Notes: generated by a model not told the origin, from the letters alone. A DNA stretch of 64,000 bases from Achatina immaculata (GCA_009760885.1 CM019703.1:8196459-8260458), one strand, 5' to 3'; positions 39,501-54,500 are shown, counted from the stretch's first letter. A program made the numbers and translations.

Positions 39501-42500
39501 TGCAACATAAAAGGAAATACTTTTCCTCAACACACAATTTTTAAAAAACTTTTCCCACTGAATACAAAACACAATATTCGTATCAAAATTACCTCTCTCA
39601 TCCACTTAAAACTCATCAACATATAGTTCAATATCTTATATCTTATATCCTTCCCGTGCCGTTAGACGTCACATAGGGCTCGCAAAGTAGTTCGCCAATT
39701 TTTCCTGTCTTCGGCGAGTCTTTCAACCTCAACAAAGGATTTTATGCCTGTTAACTTGGCCTCTCTTAATAATGTCCTCTTTAGAGTTTCACGCGGTCTG
39801 CCCCTTTTTCTTCGGCCTGTTGTGTTCCACTTGATAGCTTGTTTTGGGATTCTCTGATCATTTCTTCTCATCAAGTGACCAAAATATGTCCATCTCCTTT
39901 TCCTGATCACCCATGAGACTGGTTGTTGTTCAGTCATCTGTCTTATCTCTGCATTGTTCTTGAATTCATTCCACTTGATGCCGAGTATTTTCCTTAGGCA
40001 TTTGTTTTCAAAAGAGTCTAATTTCTTTTCTATTTCTTTAGTTGTTTTCCAGCTTTCGCATGCATAAATGAGGGTGGATATTACATTTGAATTGAATAGT
40101 CTTAACTTGGTTTTTGTGCTTATAACTTTTGAATTCCATATGTTCTCAAGATTCTTGAAGATTGATGCTGCTTTTGCAATTCTGATCCTAACTTCCTTTC
40201 TAGTGTCACCATCCTGGTCTATGTAGCTGCCAAGGTATGCAAATTGATTGACTTCTTCAATATCTGTCCCTTCTATGTGTATTTTTCCATTTTGATTGAT
40301 GGGAATTTTCATTATTTTTGTTTTGTCCTTGTTAATTTCAAGTCCTATTTTGCTAGCCAGTGAAGATAGGCTATCTGTTTTTTCTTGCATGGAATTCACA
40401 TTGTTACTGATAAGAGTTATGTCATCAGCAAAATCAAGATCTTCTAGTTGGGTCCCATGTACCCAGTCAATACCTGTGTTACCTGTGCAGCATTTTGTCA
40501 TTATGAAGTCTATTGTAATCCCAAAAAGTAAAGGAGACAGTATACATCCTTGTTTCACGCCTGTTTCAATCTGGAACCATTCACTCATCCCTTCTTCTGT
40601 CTTGACTGCACAACCATATCCATTGTATAAGTCCTTAATGCTGTTGACAATTTTAGATGGTATTCCATATAGACATAAAATTCTCCATAATGAATCTCTG
40701 TGTATGCTATCAAATGCCTTCTTAAAATCTATGAAATTCAGTATTAATGGTTTCTGCTTTTCAATATGTTCTTCAAGTATTATTCTGAGAGTAAAGATCT
40801 GGTCGAGACAGCTTCTCCCTTTTCGAAATCCTGTTCAATATAGAAACTTTTAACTCTTATAAAGAGCAGAGGTATCTCTTTCAAACCTAAGCCTGTTCAC
40901 TCAATAATTTTAATGTACTTCCCTTTTATCCCACTATTTCTGTGTGTTCTGTAATAAATGAATCTTGTAACATATACCTAACAGCAAGGTAATATAAGTG
41001 AACAGTATACACATAGTGCATTACTTCTCCTACATTTGTGTGGAGTGTAAACATATAAAACTACGTCCATTCACAAATGTCATAGAGTAGCGCACTATTT
41101 TTGTTATGCAATGTGTAATATTCACTTAATCATTAACAACATTACATAGCATATGAACCGTCACAAAAATCTCCCACATTTTCTTGTGGACATCCACAAA
41201 TTCTACAACTCTCTTTCTCTCTCTGAACCATTACATGCTCAAACACATGGGACTTCTGCAAGGATTTTCCACAGACATCTGTCCTTCGCCTCATCTTCCC
41301 CCTCGACACACACACTCATCCAAGTGAGTCCTCTTACTCTTCTTTGATGTTCTTCTCCATGTCTCCTATGGTCTACCTTTACCCTCGTACCCCAGGTGTC
41401 CATTTCAGTGCTATTTTTAGCACTGAGTCACTAGTCATCTGGAGCACATGTCCCTACCATCACACCGTCAATACTCAACGTCAATGGCTTCATCTGTATT
41501 TCTGCCACCAATGTGTTAATTTTTATGGTGTCTGGCCAAAATATTCGTCTAATTTTGCATAAATGTTTAGTCTGGAAGGAATCTGTTTTCTACAGCTTTG
41601 GTGGTTTTCTAGCATTCACTTCCACTGAGCAACATACTTAGGACTTGGCTTCTGAATATTTTAATTTTCACTGCTCAGCTTTTTGGATTTCCAACTACAG
41701 ATAGCTTAATCTACTTTCAAAATAGATATCACATTAACAAAATCTGTAATTTCTTACCATAAATAGAAACATCGGAACACAATTCCCACAAATCTTACCT
41801 TAGTCTGTGCATTTTTGTCCTTCTGTCCTGTTTTCTTTTTCACTTTATGATGCACAGTCTGCCAGTCTTCTGTCGTCAGTTGGGGAGCACTGCGGACAGA
41901 CAATATTTAACCATTTTCACACACTGACTTTTCTCTCTGTATCAACAGACATGATACTTGTCAACCACACCATCTCCCAGTGATTCCCTATGTCAAAGAA
42001 GTTCAACAAATTGAATTTCATTTATCTCTACCAAGCACATTTGAATTACAACATTTGATTTATTACTGCTCAATTAAAACAATACTAAAAAAGCACACTT
42101 TTTTGTCTTGTCATTCTGGTCCTTTTGTGGTTAGGATCTACAACCTATATTGCTGTAACGTTGAACCTCACAACCTGACATGAAAATAGGAAGCCAAGAA
42201 GATAGCAAAAACTGACAAAGGAAGAAATCTCTCACTACAAGCTGTCCTGTGTTTACTTGGAAACAATGTTTACACTGAAAGTATAGATCAGAGAGATGTC
42301 CAAATACTAGCCAACACAGTTTAAATTGTCTTCTTCTTCTGTGTTCTAGGTTGTTGGTCACATCAGATCTAGATCCCTGTCGACATGGCAAAGCTTGCAG
42401 TCCTCTCCAGATCCTGATAGGAGCCCCAAAGCTTTTGCCCTAAGCTTGTATCTTCTGGCCATGTCTCACACCTCAGGTCAGCATGGTTTGGGAACTCCTG

Positions 42501-45500
42501 AAGGAGGTTTAAGCTGTGTCTCCATGTACTTTTTTTTCCTACAAACACCTGAGCAACTCTGAATGGAAAAACTGTAAGATCATACTGACTGTCTCAGATC
42601 TATCCCAATTCTGCATTGTCTTTAGTCTAGAGTTGGACTTTCTCACTGGAAGACCTCGACGTGTTTTGAGATACCCGTGTATCACCACCAGGTGAGAGGT
42701 GGTTGCCCATCCAGTCCAGTGTTGGACTTTCTCACCGGAAAACCTCAGCGTGATTAGGATATGCATACATCTCCGCCGGGTGAGAGGTGTTTGCCTATAA
42801 AGACTGCCTTGGTCCAGTGTCTCCAACTTAAGCATTGAAGGTTTCCAAAAAAGTGGATTCTTCAGTCCACTAACTCTCTCCCCATCTGATATGACATGCA
42901 AGCAGCACAATCCCCACACAAGCATCCACTACTAGCAACTCAAAATTGTAGGAACACAGCAACAACCAGTTTAACAATCCTTAATGTTTCCCCCTCATCC
43001 ATAGCACCTATCTGTTATAAATGTAACTGAAAGCACATATGCACGCTCTGCTTAACACAGAAACTGTTCCCAGTATAACATGACCACAAATTCAGTTAAT
43101 ATTCATTTTGTATTGAGTTAAAAGTACCTCGAAGACAGCATATGTGGGATTGTGGTTAAATTGCTAGTTGCATCGCACAAAAGGCTGTCTTCGTCATCTT
43201 CATTGTGAAGCCAACGAGTACCAGAATCTAAGGAAGAAAAGACAACTTTGGTAAAACACTGTGAAAACAGATTCCTTATTTTCCAATATCGTCCACAGAA
43301 CATAAGAAAATGGCAATAGATTTTTTTGTGCTTACAAATAAAAAGTTTTCCTATCTGTATGTATCATGTAGTGGAATGTGTATCCCTTGTGTCAGACTGG
43401 ACCACGTATATCTCACAAGTCAGATAATGGCATGTACATCTCATATGCCAGTTAGTGGAATGTATATGTATAGTGGGATACCCTCTTCTTCATTCTTCCT
43501 GTGATGAAATTTGATGATGATGATGAAATGCAGAACATAAAAGGCTACATAATGAAGTAAAGTGAGGCAAATGGCAACAGCACTGTGTGTTAGTCTGTTA
43601 ACATTCTGATGATTAGGTCATCAAGATAATGGTCATCTATGTCAGGTGAAATGGTACCATCATTAACTTTGCACACACAGGACTATTTTAAACAGAAGTT
43701 TTAGTTAATAATTCACATCAGTGATACTGACTGCGTGTATGAAATAATGCTTTCACTGTGATAACAATCACATGATTTGATTGCGCAAAATGAGAAAATA
43801 GCTGATCAAGAAACAAATCATGATGCCAATTATGCAGATAGTCACATGAAATTTATAAGCTTAGACTTTTGAGTTTCAATTTTTTTTTCCCATTTAATTC
43901 CCACACCCCCCTCAACACCTACAAGTTACTGAAACTGATAGTGGCAATACCAAGGATAGTGTGGGAACAACTGTTCTATAACAGATACAATTAAAAAAAT
44001 CAAACATGTTTAAAAAATCAACCTGGAGTGGTAATAATTTTTTTTAATATAATTTCTTTTTTGGTTACATAAAAGGGGCCTAATCCATACCATGTACATG
44101 CATCCTGTAATGTTCTGCTTGACTAGTCAGCATGCAGAAAATAAATACTGTCTTTGTTTATTCACAGCTGGGATAGCTAGTACCAGATTTGAATCTAAGG
44201 AATGATTTCTTAAAAAAAGTACCATAAAAATTTTCATGAAAAAAGAAAAGGCCAAAATGGACATGCTGTTCAAAGAAGAAGTACCTAACAGTAGCTACAA
44301 ACCATGCACCTCTCAGCAGTAGTTTTTATCCTACCCCTCTGGCGATACATGGATCAGCAGATATATGCTCAATTGAAAAAATCTCAACATCATCAGGATT
44401 CTATTTATTGCTCTATTTTTAATAAGTAGTCCACACAGGTTCTTGGCTGGAAAGTAGGTACATGGACAAAAAAAGTTAAGAACCAGTGCTTGATTTCTGA
44501 ACAACATCCATAAACATGAATAAATTTAGCTATTTGTCAAAGCAGTCAAATTTTATCACAAAATAAGACGCTGCACATTTTTTATGTTTACAGTAGTGGT
44601 TCCCAGCATACACCTGGGGGTACATGAGAAGAAGTTGGATTATGGTAGGAAAACAGATTAAAATCAGCAACTAAAGTAGTAACAAACAAATCTGCTAATA
44701 TGAAGGGGGTACACTTTATGGAAATAAGCTACCATGTGGTACACAAGCGGGAGAATGTTGGGAACCACTGGTTTTTGGGAACCACTGGTTTACAGCATTT
44801 TAGAATCCAAACAATGGAACAAAATCATATGACTGCAGTTTTTTTTATAAAGTCTACAAATTAAAACGGTTATAACTTTCTAATGAAGTACCTTGTGTAG
44901 CCGATGTCAGTTCAGGAGCATCACCAGCTAAATTTCTCAAAATAAATGGCTTTCCAGGCACAAACTCTGGAGCATCAGAATGTAAAGTGGACATCGCTGC
45001 TACTTTCTGAACGGCTGGTGGAGGGGGGATGCATTTGAAGTCATCCTCTATAGGCCACATTTCTGGAGAGTTGACAGTTCTAACAAAATCTTCACTCTCT
45101 GAGAGCTCCAGTTTATCAGATGTTTTTATAGCCTATTTAAAAAAATAAAAATATATGCATTCTTATATCCTACACCAACTGACTATACAAGATCATGCAA
45201 AAAGACTTTAGAAGAATTTATCTTAGTGACCATATCCTTCAGGCCAAGTTACTCCTGGTACACATACTGCGAGTACACGATGCAGCACATTTGTACAATG
45301 ATACTAGCTGTAACCCATCATAAAATGATAGGACAGGAAACGAAAATGTGAATTTTACTTACACTAATTTTATGTCTTTGACCAAAAAAAAAAAAAACTT
45401 ACTTTCCAAAACATATTACTAGGCCACTCAAAAACCCTCAATGCTATTTTCTGAGAAAGCATATCTACTGTCTTAAACTTAACTCTTTGTATGCTTTGTG

Positions 45501-48500
45501 ACGTGTCCTGCGTATTTTTTTTTATTTACCTCTCAGAACCTCATTCTCACGCAGTGTGATGATAGCTTGTAGCTCTCTAATTTTGAAGATAATCAAAGTA
45601 TACTTAAAACCAGCAGCTGGACTTCCTTCCGGAATCCATTTGTCGACATGAGGTGCGTGTTTCAGCTGAATACAGAGTGGCTGTGTGTTAATTTAACGAG
45701 TTTTTGTCGAAGTTAATCATCACTAGGTTTTTGTTTATCAATAAATATGGCTTCTAGTGGTAGTTTATTTCGTCCAGGGCAGCATATTTCTGCATTACAA
45801 GCTCAAAATTTAATTCAACGTCTAGACTGCGGTGAAAAGAAAGCAGTTGTAGAGATTTTGAATTTTCGGACCTACATGGTGCTGACTCAAAGGATGATGT
45901 TTTTTTTGGTCCAGCAGCGAAACGTGCTAGAAGGGTAGCTGGTGGGTCAGCTTTTTGCTAGTACTAGCTGTAGTATCACAGTAAGTAATGCTAGAGATTG
46001 TGTAATTTAAAAAATTAAATGTGTAATGCTTCAAATAAAAAAATAGTTAAATAAATAAACACCATGGCCTGTTTTCTGGTAAATATTAGTCGCCGCCTGC
46101 CCATTTGTTTTCATGCAAATATTACCTACCCAACTTAGTGTTTTTAGTTTACTGTAAATGCATAATTAGTGTATATTTTCATGTAAATTTTGAAAGATAT
46201 GTGAAGAAAAGGTGTTTGTGTACATTTTGATTCATTTCGGATATACTGGACCAACTACAGTGGACTAACTTGATGGCTGTGAAAAAAACATTGTTCCAAT
46301 TTTTGCATTTTCCATTCTTACTTCTCAGTTCTTAGCTCTTTTTTTTTCTATTGTATGCTAATAACATACTAACAATTTTATTAAAAAAACAAATACATTT
46401 TTTCTTGTTTAAACTAATGTATAATATATCATACTACAAATCAGATTATGCCTTTGTCATTCTTTTAAATGTGATAACTATCCCATTCCACACTGTGTTT
46501 ACAGCCCTTGTTATTTTGAGGGAAATGCCCCGACTTAAAAACAACGCACACACAAACAGCAAGTTATATCTAAATAAAACAAAAAAATTATCCCTGGCTA
46601 GGACTGAATCCACAATCTTTCACTATCTGCTTACACAAATCATCTCTGTGGGAAGTGCTTTTTAGATAAGAAAGTGTAAACAGGAAACATTATCTTATTA
46701 AGCCTCATTTGACAAAATCATCTGGATTATGTCTTGTATAACTACCTGTTATATTATTTCCCTTGGCATACAACAGTCCCACTCCTTCACAACCCAACAA
46801 TAACTCTATTTCTTTTTGTCTCTCCCCCTGTCATTCTCATGAGATTATCTAATATCACACAACAACTTTCCTAGACAAATGAAAGGAAACCATTCATCAT
46901 CTATATTTTGAGAAATGATCAATACTGTAATCAGGTACAAGGTTATCACATATACAATCTAGACTGTTTCCATTCAATAACATTGTTTAACTGATTTTTC
47001 TTCCTTTAGATTGTTATTGAAAGATGAGCACCGTGCCCTCTTTCAATACTGCGCAAGTAATGAGACAAACTTCTCCATGATATTTTACAGGAATGTATAA
47101 ACAGAAGCCAGACAAACTTCTCACCTGTATAAGACTTTTGTAGTCTGCCTTTAGCTCTTTCACTTTATTAAAACTAAGCACCAGTTCCAGTTTCACCCAG
47201 CCTTGCTTGTCCATCTTCTTTCTCAGGAAGAGATCCTTCACTAGATTGTCTTCACTAAAGTAATACTCCCTGTGAATGTACAAATGTTCATTAAAAAAAA
47301 AACACACACACACAAACACAATTATAAAACATCAACATCAGACATTAAAATTATGCTATACCAACTTTTATCAAAAATGTCATTTATTAGTCTGAAAAAT
47401 CCACCGCCAAAGGGTGAAGGCTACATGTATTCTTCCACCTCCCTGGGACTATGAGCAGGATGTTCTTTGCAACCAATGCAGTAAAGCTGCTTAGACACAG
47501 TATCACCACTGACTGGGAGCTGCTATTTCAGTCCATGAGGGGAGCTGCAAAGAAGTGTGCGTGTGCGTGTGTGGGCGCAATACTTCTTTAGTAGGCTGCA
47601 CCACCACCATAGGGACTGATCCCCGTTCCATTAGCCAGGCTAGGCCCGTTTCCCGTGTGAACAACAGATATGTAAGACAGGGTCTCAGCAGCAATCCTGA
47701 CGCTAGCATGTCAGTTACGTGCAATAAGGTGTGTCTTGCCCTGCATGTGGATATTTTTCAGTGTTGAGGTTATTTTACTGAACACCACAGTGATCTCCCA
47801 ACTATCCATCTCCCAAAAAAGTGATAACGCACTGTTGCGCAATCTATATTTAACTGCCAATGTAAAGCAAAGTACTCAGTAAGCAGCACATTAGCCTGCA
47901 TATCAACATTAAAGAGTAGACAACCAGAGATGAGAATCAGTAAGAAAAGACAGAAATCATCTAAAAAGCCAGTCTACATACACTTGATGCTTCAGTGTCT
48001 CTGGGGGATATGCGCAGGGAGCTGTGTCGTAGAAAGCAGAAGCCTGTTCAAGGAGATTGATCAACTGCTCCTGGATATACCTTGTGTCCATTCCCATCAA
48101 CACTGAAACACAGCAAAACAGATACTCTGTTCATTCTCTGTCAATTTCTCACTACTTACTATTACTTGTTAAAATGGCCAGTTTTATTGAAAATAGAATG
48201 GAAGAGGGCACTATAAGAAAAACAGAAATAATGAACTCAGTTACAACAAGTGACAAGAATTAACTTGCATTATGGTCATGTGAGTTAAGTAAAATTATGC
48301 TCCCATGGCAACCATCAAGTACACTAAGCTGCACCAAAACGGCTACTCCCCAAATATTTTTTTAAAATTCTCATGTGTTCTTCAAAAGAATGCAAGAAAC
48401 AACTGTTCTAACTCTTAACAACACAACTCAAATATATATTGGCTGATACAGAAACAATGTTAAATGTAACTTTCATAGAAAGCAAACAGTTGTACAAATA

Positions 48501-51500
48501 CTGACAACAAAATCCATAACTGCTCTGAACACAGATGCAGTCTGTACATCAAAAAGCTGTTGGCAGCACACAAAGTTTTAAAAGTAAAATAAAGGATTCA
48601 AAAGTTGATGGTGCTGTGAGGAAAAGAGTTTAAAAAGTTGTTTGAAGCTATACGAGTTAAATTTTAACAGATTACAGAATCTATTATTATTAAGAGTCTG
48701 TGATGCTTGCATGATTGTTAAAATATTTAGAGATGTACCAAACTTTAAAATTCCATTGAAAATGGTTTAAAAGTTCAAATAGTTATATTCAAAAGAAAGT
48801 TGAAAAGTAAAGATCTGAATATTTAAAAGGATATTTTTTACTCTGTCCACCACTGTTCCCAAATTAATGCATATTTTAGTCAGAATAGATGAAAAAGAGA
48901 AATTAAAATGTTACACTAGTAATCTGTAATTATAATCTATCATATTTCCAAGCTTATGAAACAGTGCAACATAATGTTTAAGAAATGAAGAATTTTACTT
49001 TTTAATAAAATTTCTATAAATGAATAACAATGCTGTTATTTTTTTTTTTAAGTCCTGTTCCCATAACCTACTATTCTGGCCAGTCAGAAAGCCAAATATT
49101 TTTATTCAAACAAATAAATTTGTATTCAGTACCAAAGTCCCACAGATCTCAACTCCTCTTTCATTATGACTGATCTTCACATCTGAATTTGACTATAATT
49201 ATACCACTGACATTTGTGGAAGGTAAAAGAAATAAAACTTCCCATTTCCACGCCATTAAAGCATATTTAGGGATATTATGATAGGCCTGCATTTCCATGA
49301 CCTTTGGCACATGAAAGTGTGATGAGGTCAGTACCATGCCTGGCTGCATTTACCTTCCCAGATTTCTCTGGTACCCATTTTTAAAGGCTGGGTCAACCCA
49401 GGGGCCTGTCTGTGGTGTGGATCTGAAAAAAATTCCACTACTGGGACTGAACCTGGTACCACCAGATTAGTAAACTGAGTGCCTAACCATTCAGCTAGCC
49501 AGGCTGCCATTTGTGGAAGGAAACCATTTAAATAATGGTCAAGCAACACTTACAAGTGAGCATTTAATATAATGTTGGTAAGCTTATTCTCTGAACTTGG
49601 CATTGCATTAACTTGCTCATGTCACTGGCTGCAGGTTTCTGATAACAGGCCAATACACTCAAGCACAGGATTTCTGTATTTAAATGCAGCACACATCTGG
49701 CATCATATTTGTGTCACTACAGGGAGCAGCTTTTTTTTTTTTTTTTGAGGGCTTCAGTGGTTACTCTTGAACTCCTATAGTGTCACTACATCAAATCCAG
49801 CATGAACTTCCATGATTACCTTTCCTAATTTCTCCTGCCATCTTTAAACCCCTTTAATATTACACATTTCAAATAACTCCATGTATTCTTATTAACTATA
49901 TTATATGACCTTATTCTCACAAAACTGTTTCTTTCTTACCTGCCAATTCTATCTGCTGCTATTGCCAGCAGATAAGATTGTACAAACACCTCAAGACAAT
50001 ATCTGTATTCCTTGATTTTAACCAACATTTTGAACACTGTTCAATATGTGTTGTCATCTAATGATTTTAAAACTTTCTAACTAAACGGTAAGCATCTACA
50101 TCAGAATACAAAATCAGGCACTGTTGTAGTAATGCTGCCCAACCACACGTATCATCAAGTTAGACTGTGCCATACAAGCAACTATAAGCAACCATGTGAG
50201 GAAACAACCATGAAGCTTTATAATAGAAAAGCATGCACACCATGAATAAAGCAAGCAATGCTAGTTTTAAAAGAAAACAAAAAAAAAACAAATACTTAAA
50301 GGACTTCAGATAGAACGAGTGTAGCTAGTCAAAATTCCAGTAGTGATAAATATTTCCTAAGATAATGTTAACTTTAGGCACCTAATTTATGGACTACAGC
50401 CATGAAGTACTGCTCACTTATAACTGTTGGCTTATGAATGCCATATTAAGGAATATGCTTACATTATACAAGGCTAGGCTGAAAAGTTCTGCCTCCTGTG
50501 GAATATTCCATGAGTATAAATAATAATTTTTGACAGCTGCACAGACCTGTTTTCCAGCACTTTTGGTACTAGGGACTAGAAACTCCTCACAACTCCTGGT
50601 CAGTGTGGAATGATGACTTAGATATGTGCTTCAAAAAGATGAACCTTACTGATCTTTCAAAGCTGAATAACTAACTGCTTCCATTGAGGCTCACTGGAGT
50701 GGAGATTTCTAGAAGTTTATGGGTATCAAGATTGTTGAAGTGAGAGCAGTGACGCATTTGGTAATGATGAAGTTTTAACAATGAAGATGTGGGGGAAAGC
50801 AAGTCTGATAAACCACAGTCACGGAGAGATAGCTGACATCAACTGACAAAGTTTCACCTAAAGTGCATTAAATCATTAGCTGAAAAGGCTGCATCAAATG
50901 AAAAGAAACTGCTGTTAAATAAAGAGCGTGTCATATAATCAGCTCTGATGTAATAAGGTCTGTGCCAGGTGGGTACAGACTTCTTGTCCACTCAGACGAA
51001 AGCACAGTGGCTACAAGTTTACCAAGAAATGTGCTGAAACTAAACCTGCTGAAAGTTACAGTGAAGCTCCAAAAGAAACTTGCTTTTACAGCAAGGGCAT
51101 TAGGAAGGACTGGAACCGGCAGGCAAAATGATACAACACATCTTCAACATGATAACTCAAAGCTCACACTGACAAAGTACCTGTCAGTAAGGAAACATTG
51201 TTAAAATAACATCCTCATAACTTCATTGCCAGACACACTAGCAGAAATGTATACTGATGTCAAGGCTACTGTATCAAAAAGTGGCTACACAATCCTAAAG
51301 GGGGAAAAGTTAAGCAACATTTTTTTTTAGTCATCTGTTACCCCATAAATTTTCTAAACTGGCTAGAGGCACAACTTTTCTGCCCACACTCATGTAATGC
51401 TAACAATTTTTTGTGTGCATATATTATAAAGACTATATATTTTGATGATACATTAAACAACAATGAAAACAGGCAAACAAGCAAGTATGTAACTCAGTAA

Positions 51501-54500
51501 GTATATGTGTAAGTAAGTATGCATGTATGTAACCAGTTAATTAAATATATAAAGTCAAGATGACAAATTTTCACAAATCATGTTACTATGCCAAAGTTTT
51601 TTTTTTTAACACTGCATTTCAAAAAATATCTTTAACACTAATTATATAGAAAATATTTTATCCTGTCCAATAATCTCTCCAGCTTTTAAACTTCTATAAA
51701 TTTCACATCACAGATTTCAGAATATGCAAAATGTAAAATCATAAAACTAAAATAAACAAGCAAATGAAACTAATAAAACTGGATGTCAAAGGAGTACATA
51801 TTTTTTTCTCAAAACTGAATAGGATACAGTTATTGATTATCTATTATTTTTTACTCTTAGCATGTGCTTAACTCATTATTTTGAAGCCAATTTAAGGTTA
51901 AGATAAGGGGAAAGCTTCTGCAACTGAAAGTTATTTCTTGCAGAAAACCTAACGAGTAAAACAACACCAAACACATACACACACAAAAAAGACACATATT
52001 AACCTGTTGGATTTATCGGAGGAACACGTGGAATATTTTGAACCCGATTAAAACCCTGACTCCAAGGAGCTGCTAGAGAGGAAGAATAAGACACCTTACA
52101 GAAAACCTCATATTCATAAGTCTATAACGAAAAGTAAGATAGTAAACTCCTGCTAGAGATGAATTTATAATGTAATAGGTGTCCAACTGGCAGACCTTGT
52201 GGCCTTCTTTTATGACAAGCAAACTATTATGAAAATATAATTAATGAAATTAACATTACTACTGTTGGCCCCCCCAAAGAATGAGTTTTAGTTTCATGCT
52301 GAAAAAAAAAAAGAGAAAAAAATCATCATAGTTCCAATTCACCTTTTACTTCATAATCATCAACTTTAATAATTTGTATATTATTATAATTATATTTGTA
52401 TATAATTCAGAAAAAAACTCAATGATTCAGATACAGCCCACCACTCAACTTATGAATACAACACCGTGGCTCTTGGACCCTGTGATGTTGGACACCCGTG
52501 ACATAATGTACCAAATTTTTTCATGACAAAGATGCCTTATTTTAAGATCACCCACCACTCAAAAGCAGCATAATATAAGTAATGTACAGCAAGTTCCACC
52601 GCCACCCCAGTACCCTTCCAGAAAAAAAAGAACAAGAAGAAACATGGTGTGGCATGGTTAAAAACCAACACTGCATTTACATATTGTGTTTTATGCATGC
52701 GGAAACACAAACTATATCTCAGCCGCTATACAAATCACTGCTGCCATGTAAACACTGCTAGTATCTTTCACTGCCATCTTTGCAAACAAATCCAACAGTT
52801 ATGGACCACAGTACCTCTGCTTCATCTCTGCCTGTAATTACTTTATTCAGTTCTGTGTGGCTCAACTCTCTATATTCATCTCACTAACTTTCATTCATTC
52901 ATTCCTTTGCATGTCCCTTGCGGAACTTTGCCTCCCAAACAGCACTCCTGTAGGCCTCTCGGTTGTGAGCAAGATGGCCTGCTGCTGCTGCATCCATTTC
53001 CAGATCATCAACGATGTCTTGCAGCCATCTTCGTTTCGGTCTTCCTCTTTTTCTTTTTCCCATTATGTATCCATTTTTTCAGTGCTGCTCATTTAATATG
53101 TATAAAGCATGATTCAGTCATAAAGCTCTGTGCACAGACTGAGAAAGTGTTGTCAATGACTAAGAGGAAAGATTTATCTACCTTCAAGCAGGTCCCCAAC
53201 AAACAATAAGACATGCATACCAGATGACGACCACCAACATTCTTGACTGCTGACAAATCCTCTTCTTTGAAAAAAAAAAAAAAAAGGCCTCCTGAATTTG
53301 AAAGCGCATGATCAAGTCCAATCTACTATGTGCTGTGGGTTTCACTCACCTACTTCAGCAGACAGTGGGACTTTTTTTTTCAATAAGTTTTGTGGCATAT
53401 GAGGAGAATGAGGAGGAAGATGGTCAAATGTTTCCATAAAATATATTTACATAAACACAAAGCTATCAGAATTAAACTTCACATTCACTGAAATGACTGC
53501 CTTTTAACAGGGCTGGCAAAACACTGCCAGCTAAGATCCTATTCCACTTCCTAGTGGTGCTCCTGGAAAGAGTTGTCTGGCTAGGTGAATATGGACAATG
53601 ATAAGGCTAACCTGATCCCATAAATGCACTAAACTGAAGTTGAATGTGTTGGCTTGAAAAGCACATGACTGCAACACAATGTAACCAATACCCACCTGAA
53701 GATGAATGCCAAAGAAGAAGAAGGCTAAATGACTAGCCTGAGTAATGATAGACAAGCCACAGTTTATATATCACATTAATGGTCACTAAAACACAATGCA
53801 CCACACATTTTCAGTAAATGCTTTATAATCAAATGATATATAAAGTAAACAAAAAGAACCTTGAATTGTTTCAGGATCTGTTGCAATATTTCGAAATGCT
53901 GGATCATGATTCCAGTTGTTTCCTGTAGCTATATTGTGGAGACAGAAAAATAAATAAATAAAAGAACTGAATGTAACCAATGCTTTTTATGAATCATTAA
54001 TTTAGAAACAAATACTTGCACAAAGATAAAATGAGAAAGTGCAGCAGGAAAGATTAGTCATGCAAAAATACAAAGGAAAAAAGACATGGTGGAAAGAAGT
54101 CACAAGTGACTGACCCTAGAAATGAACCAGTTAAATAAACAAAACGATTCTAAGGACTATTATAGCCGGAGGTGGGATGGGGATATGCTCTCCACTCCAA
54201 TTAAATGTCTCCAAGGCATGCGTCTCAAATAGCCTCTGACACTCCACGTCCAGCTCTTGGGCTTCTCATGGTGGAACTGTTCAAATTGACAGGAGAACGG
54301 GCAAAGGTGAATTATCTGGTGCCTGAAAAATAGACATTTTGGGTAGACAGAGTCTTGTTTGGTATCTCATCTAGAAGAAGGAAACCTCCGAAAACCCGCT
54401 GCTGGCGATATTGTTCAGCTGCCATGCGTGGGGGGAAACTCCTCCCAGCCAATGAAGAAAAATGTGACTAGGGCTGCCGTGGAAATAGTGAAGGAAAGGA

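Noticed and set aside
39640..39665. LINE-2 3' end (GGCACGGGAAGG) resembling the MITE terminus GGCACGGGAAGAG
   Set aside because: LINE-2 copies continue with ATATAAGATATAAG and carry 9-12-bp TSDs, not TTAA; no MITE interior precedes it. I take the likeness as chance, though a captured end is conceivable.
42539..42925. 128-codon minus-strand open frame and its relative at 20841-21086 on the plus strand
   Set aside because: The similarity is explained by the 88-bp tandem unit of the GAA-tailed element. The reading frame is not kept across other copies.
47500..47770. tRNA-like GGATCAGTCCC box on the minus strand
   Set aside because: The A-box spacing is wrong and no TSD or second copy is visible in the window.
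52249..52330. Small RNA gene near the CCCCCC and A-run
   Set aside because: No stable hairpin or tRNA/snoRNA box could be recognised.
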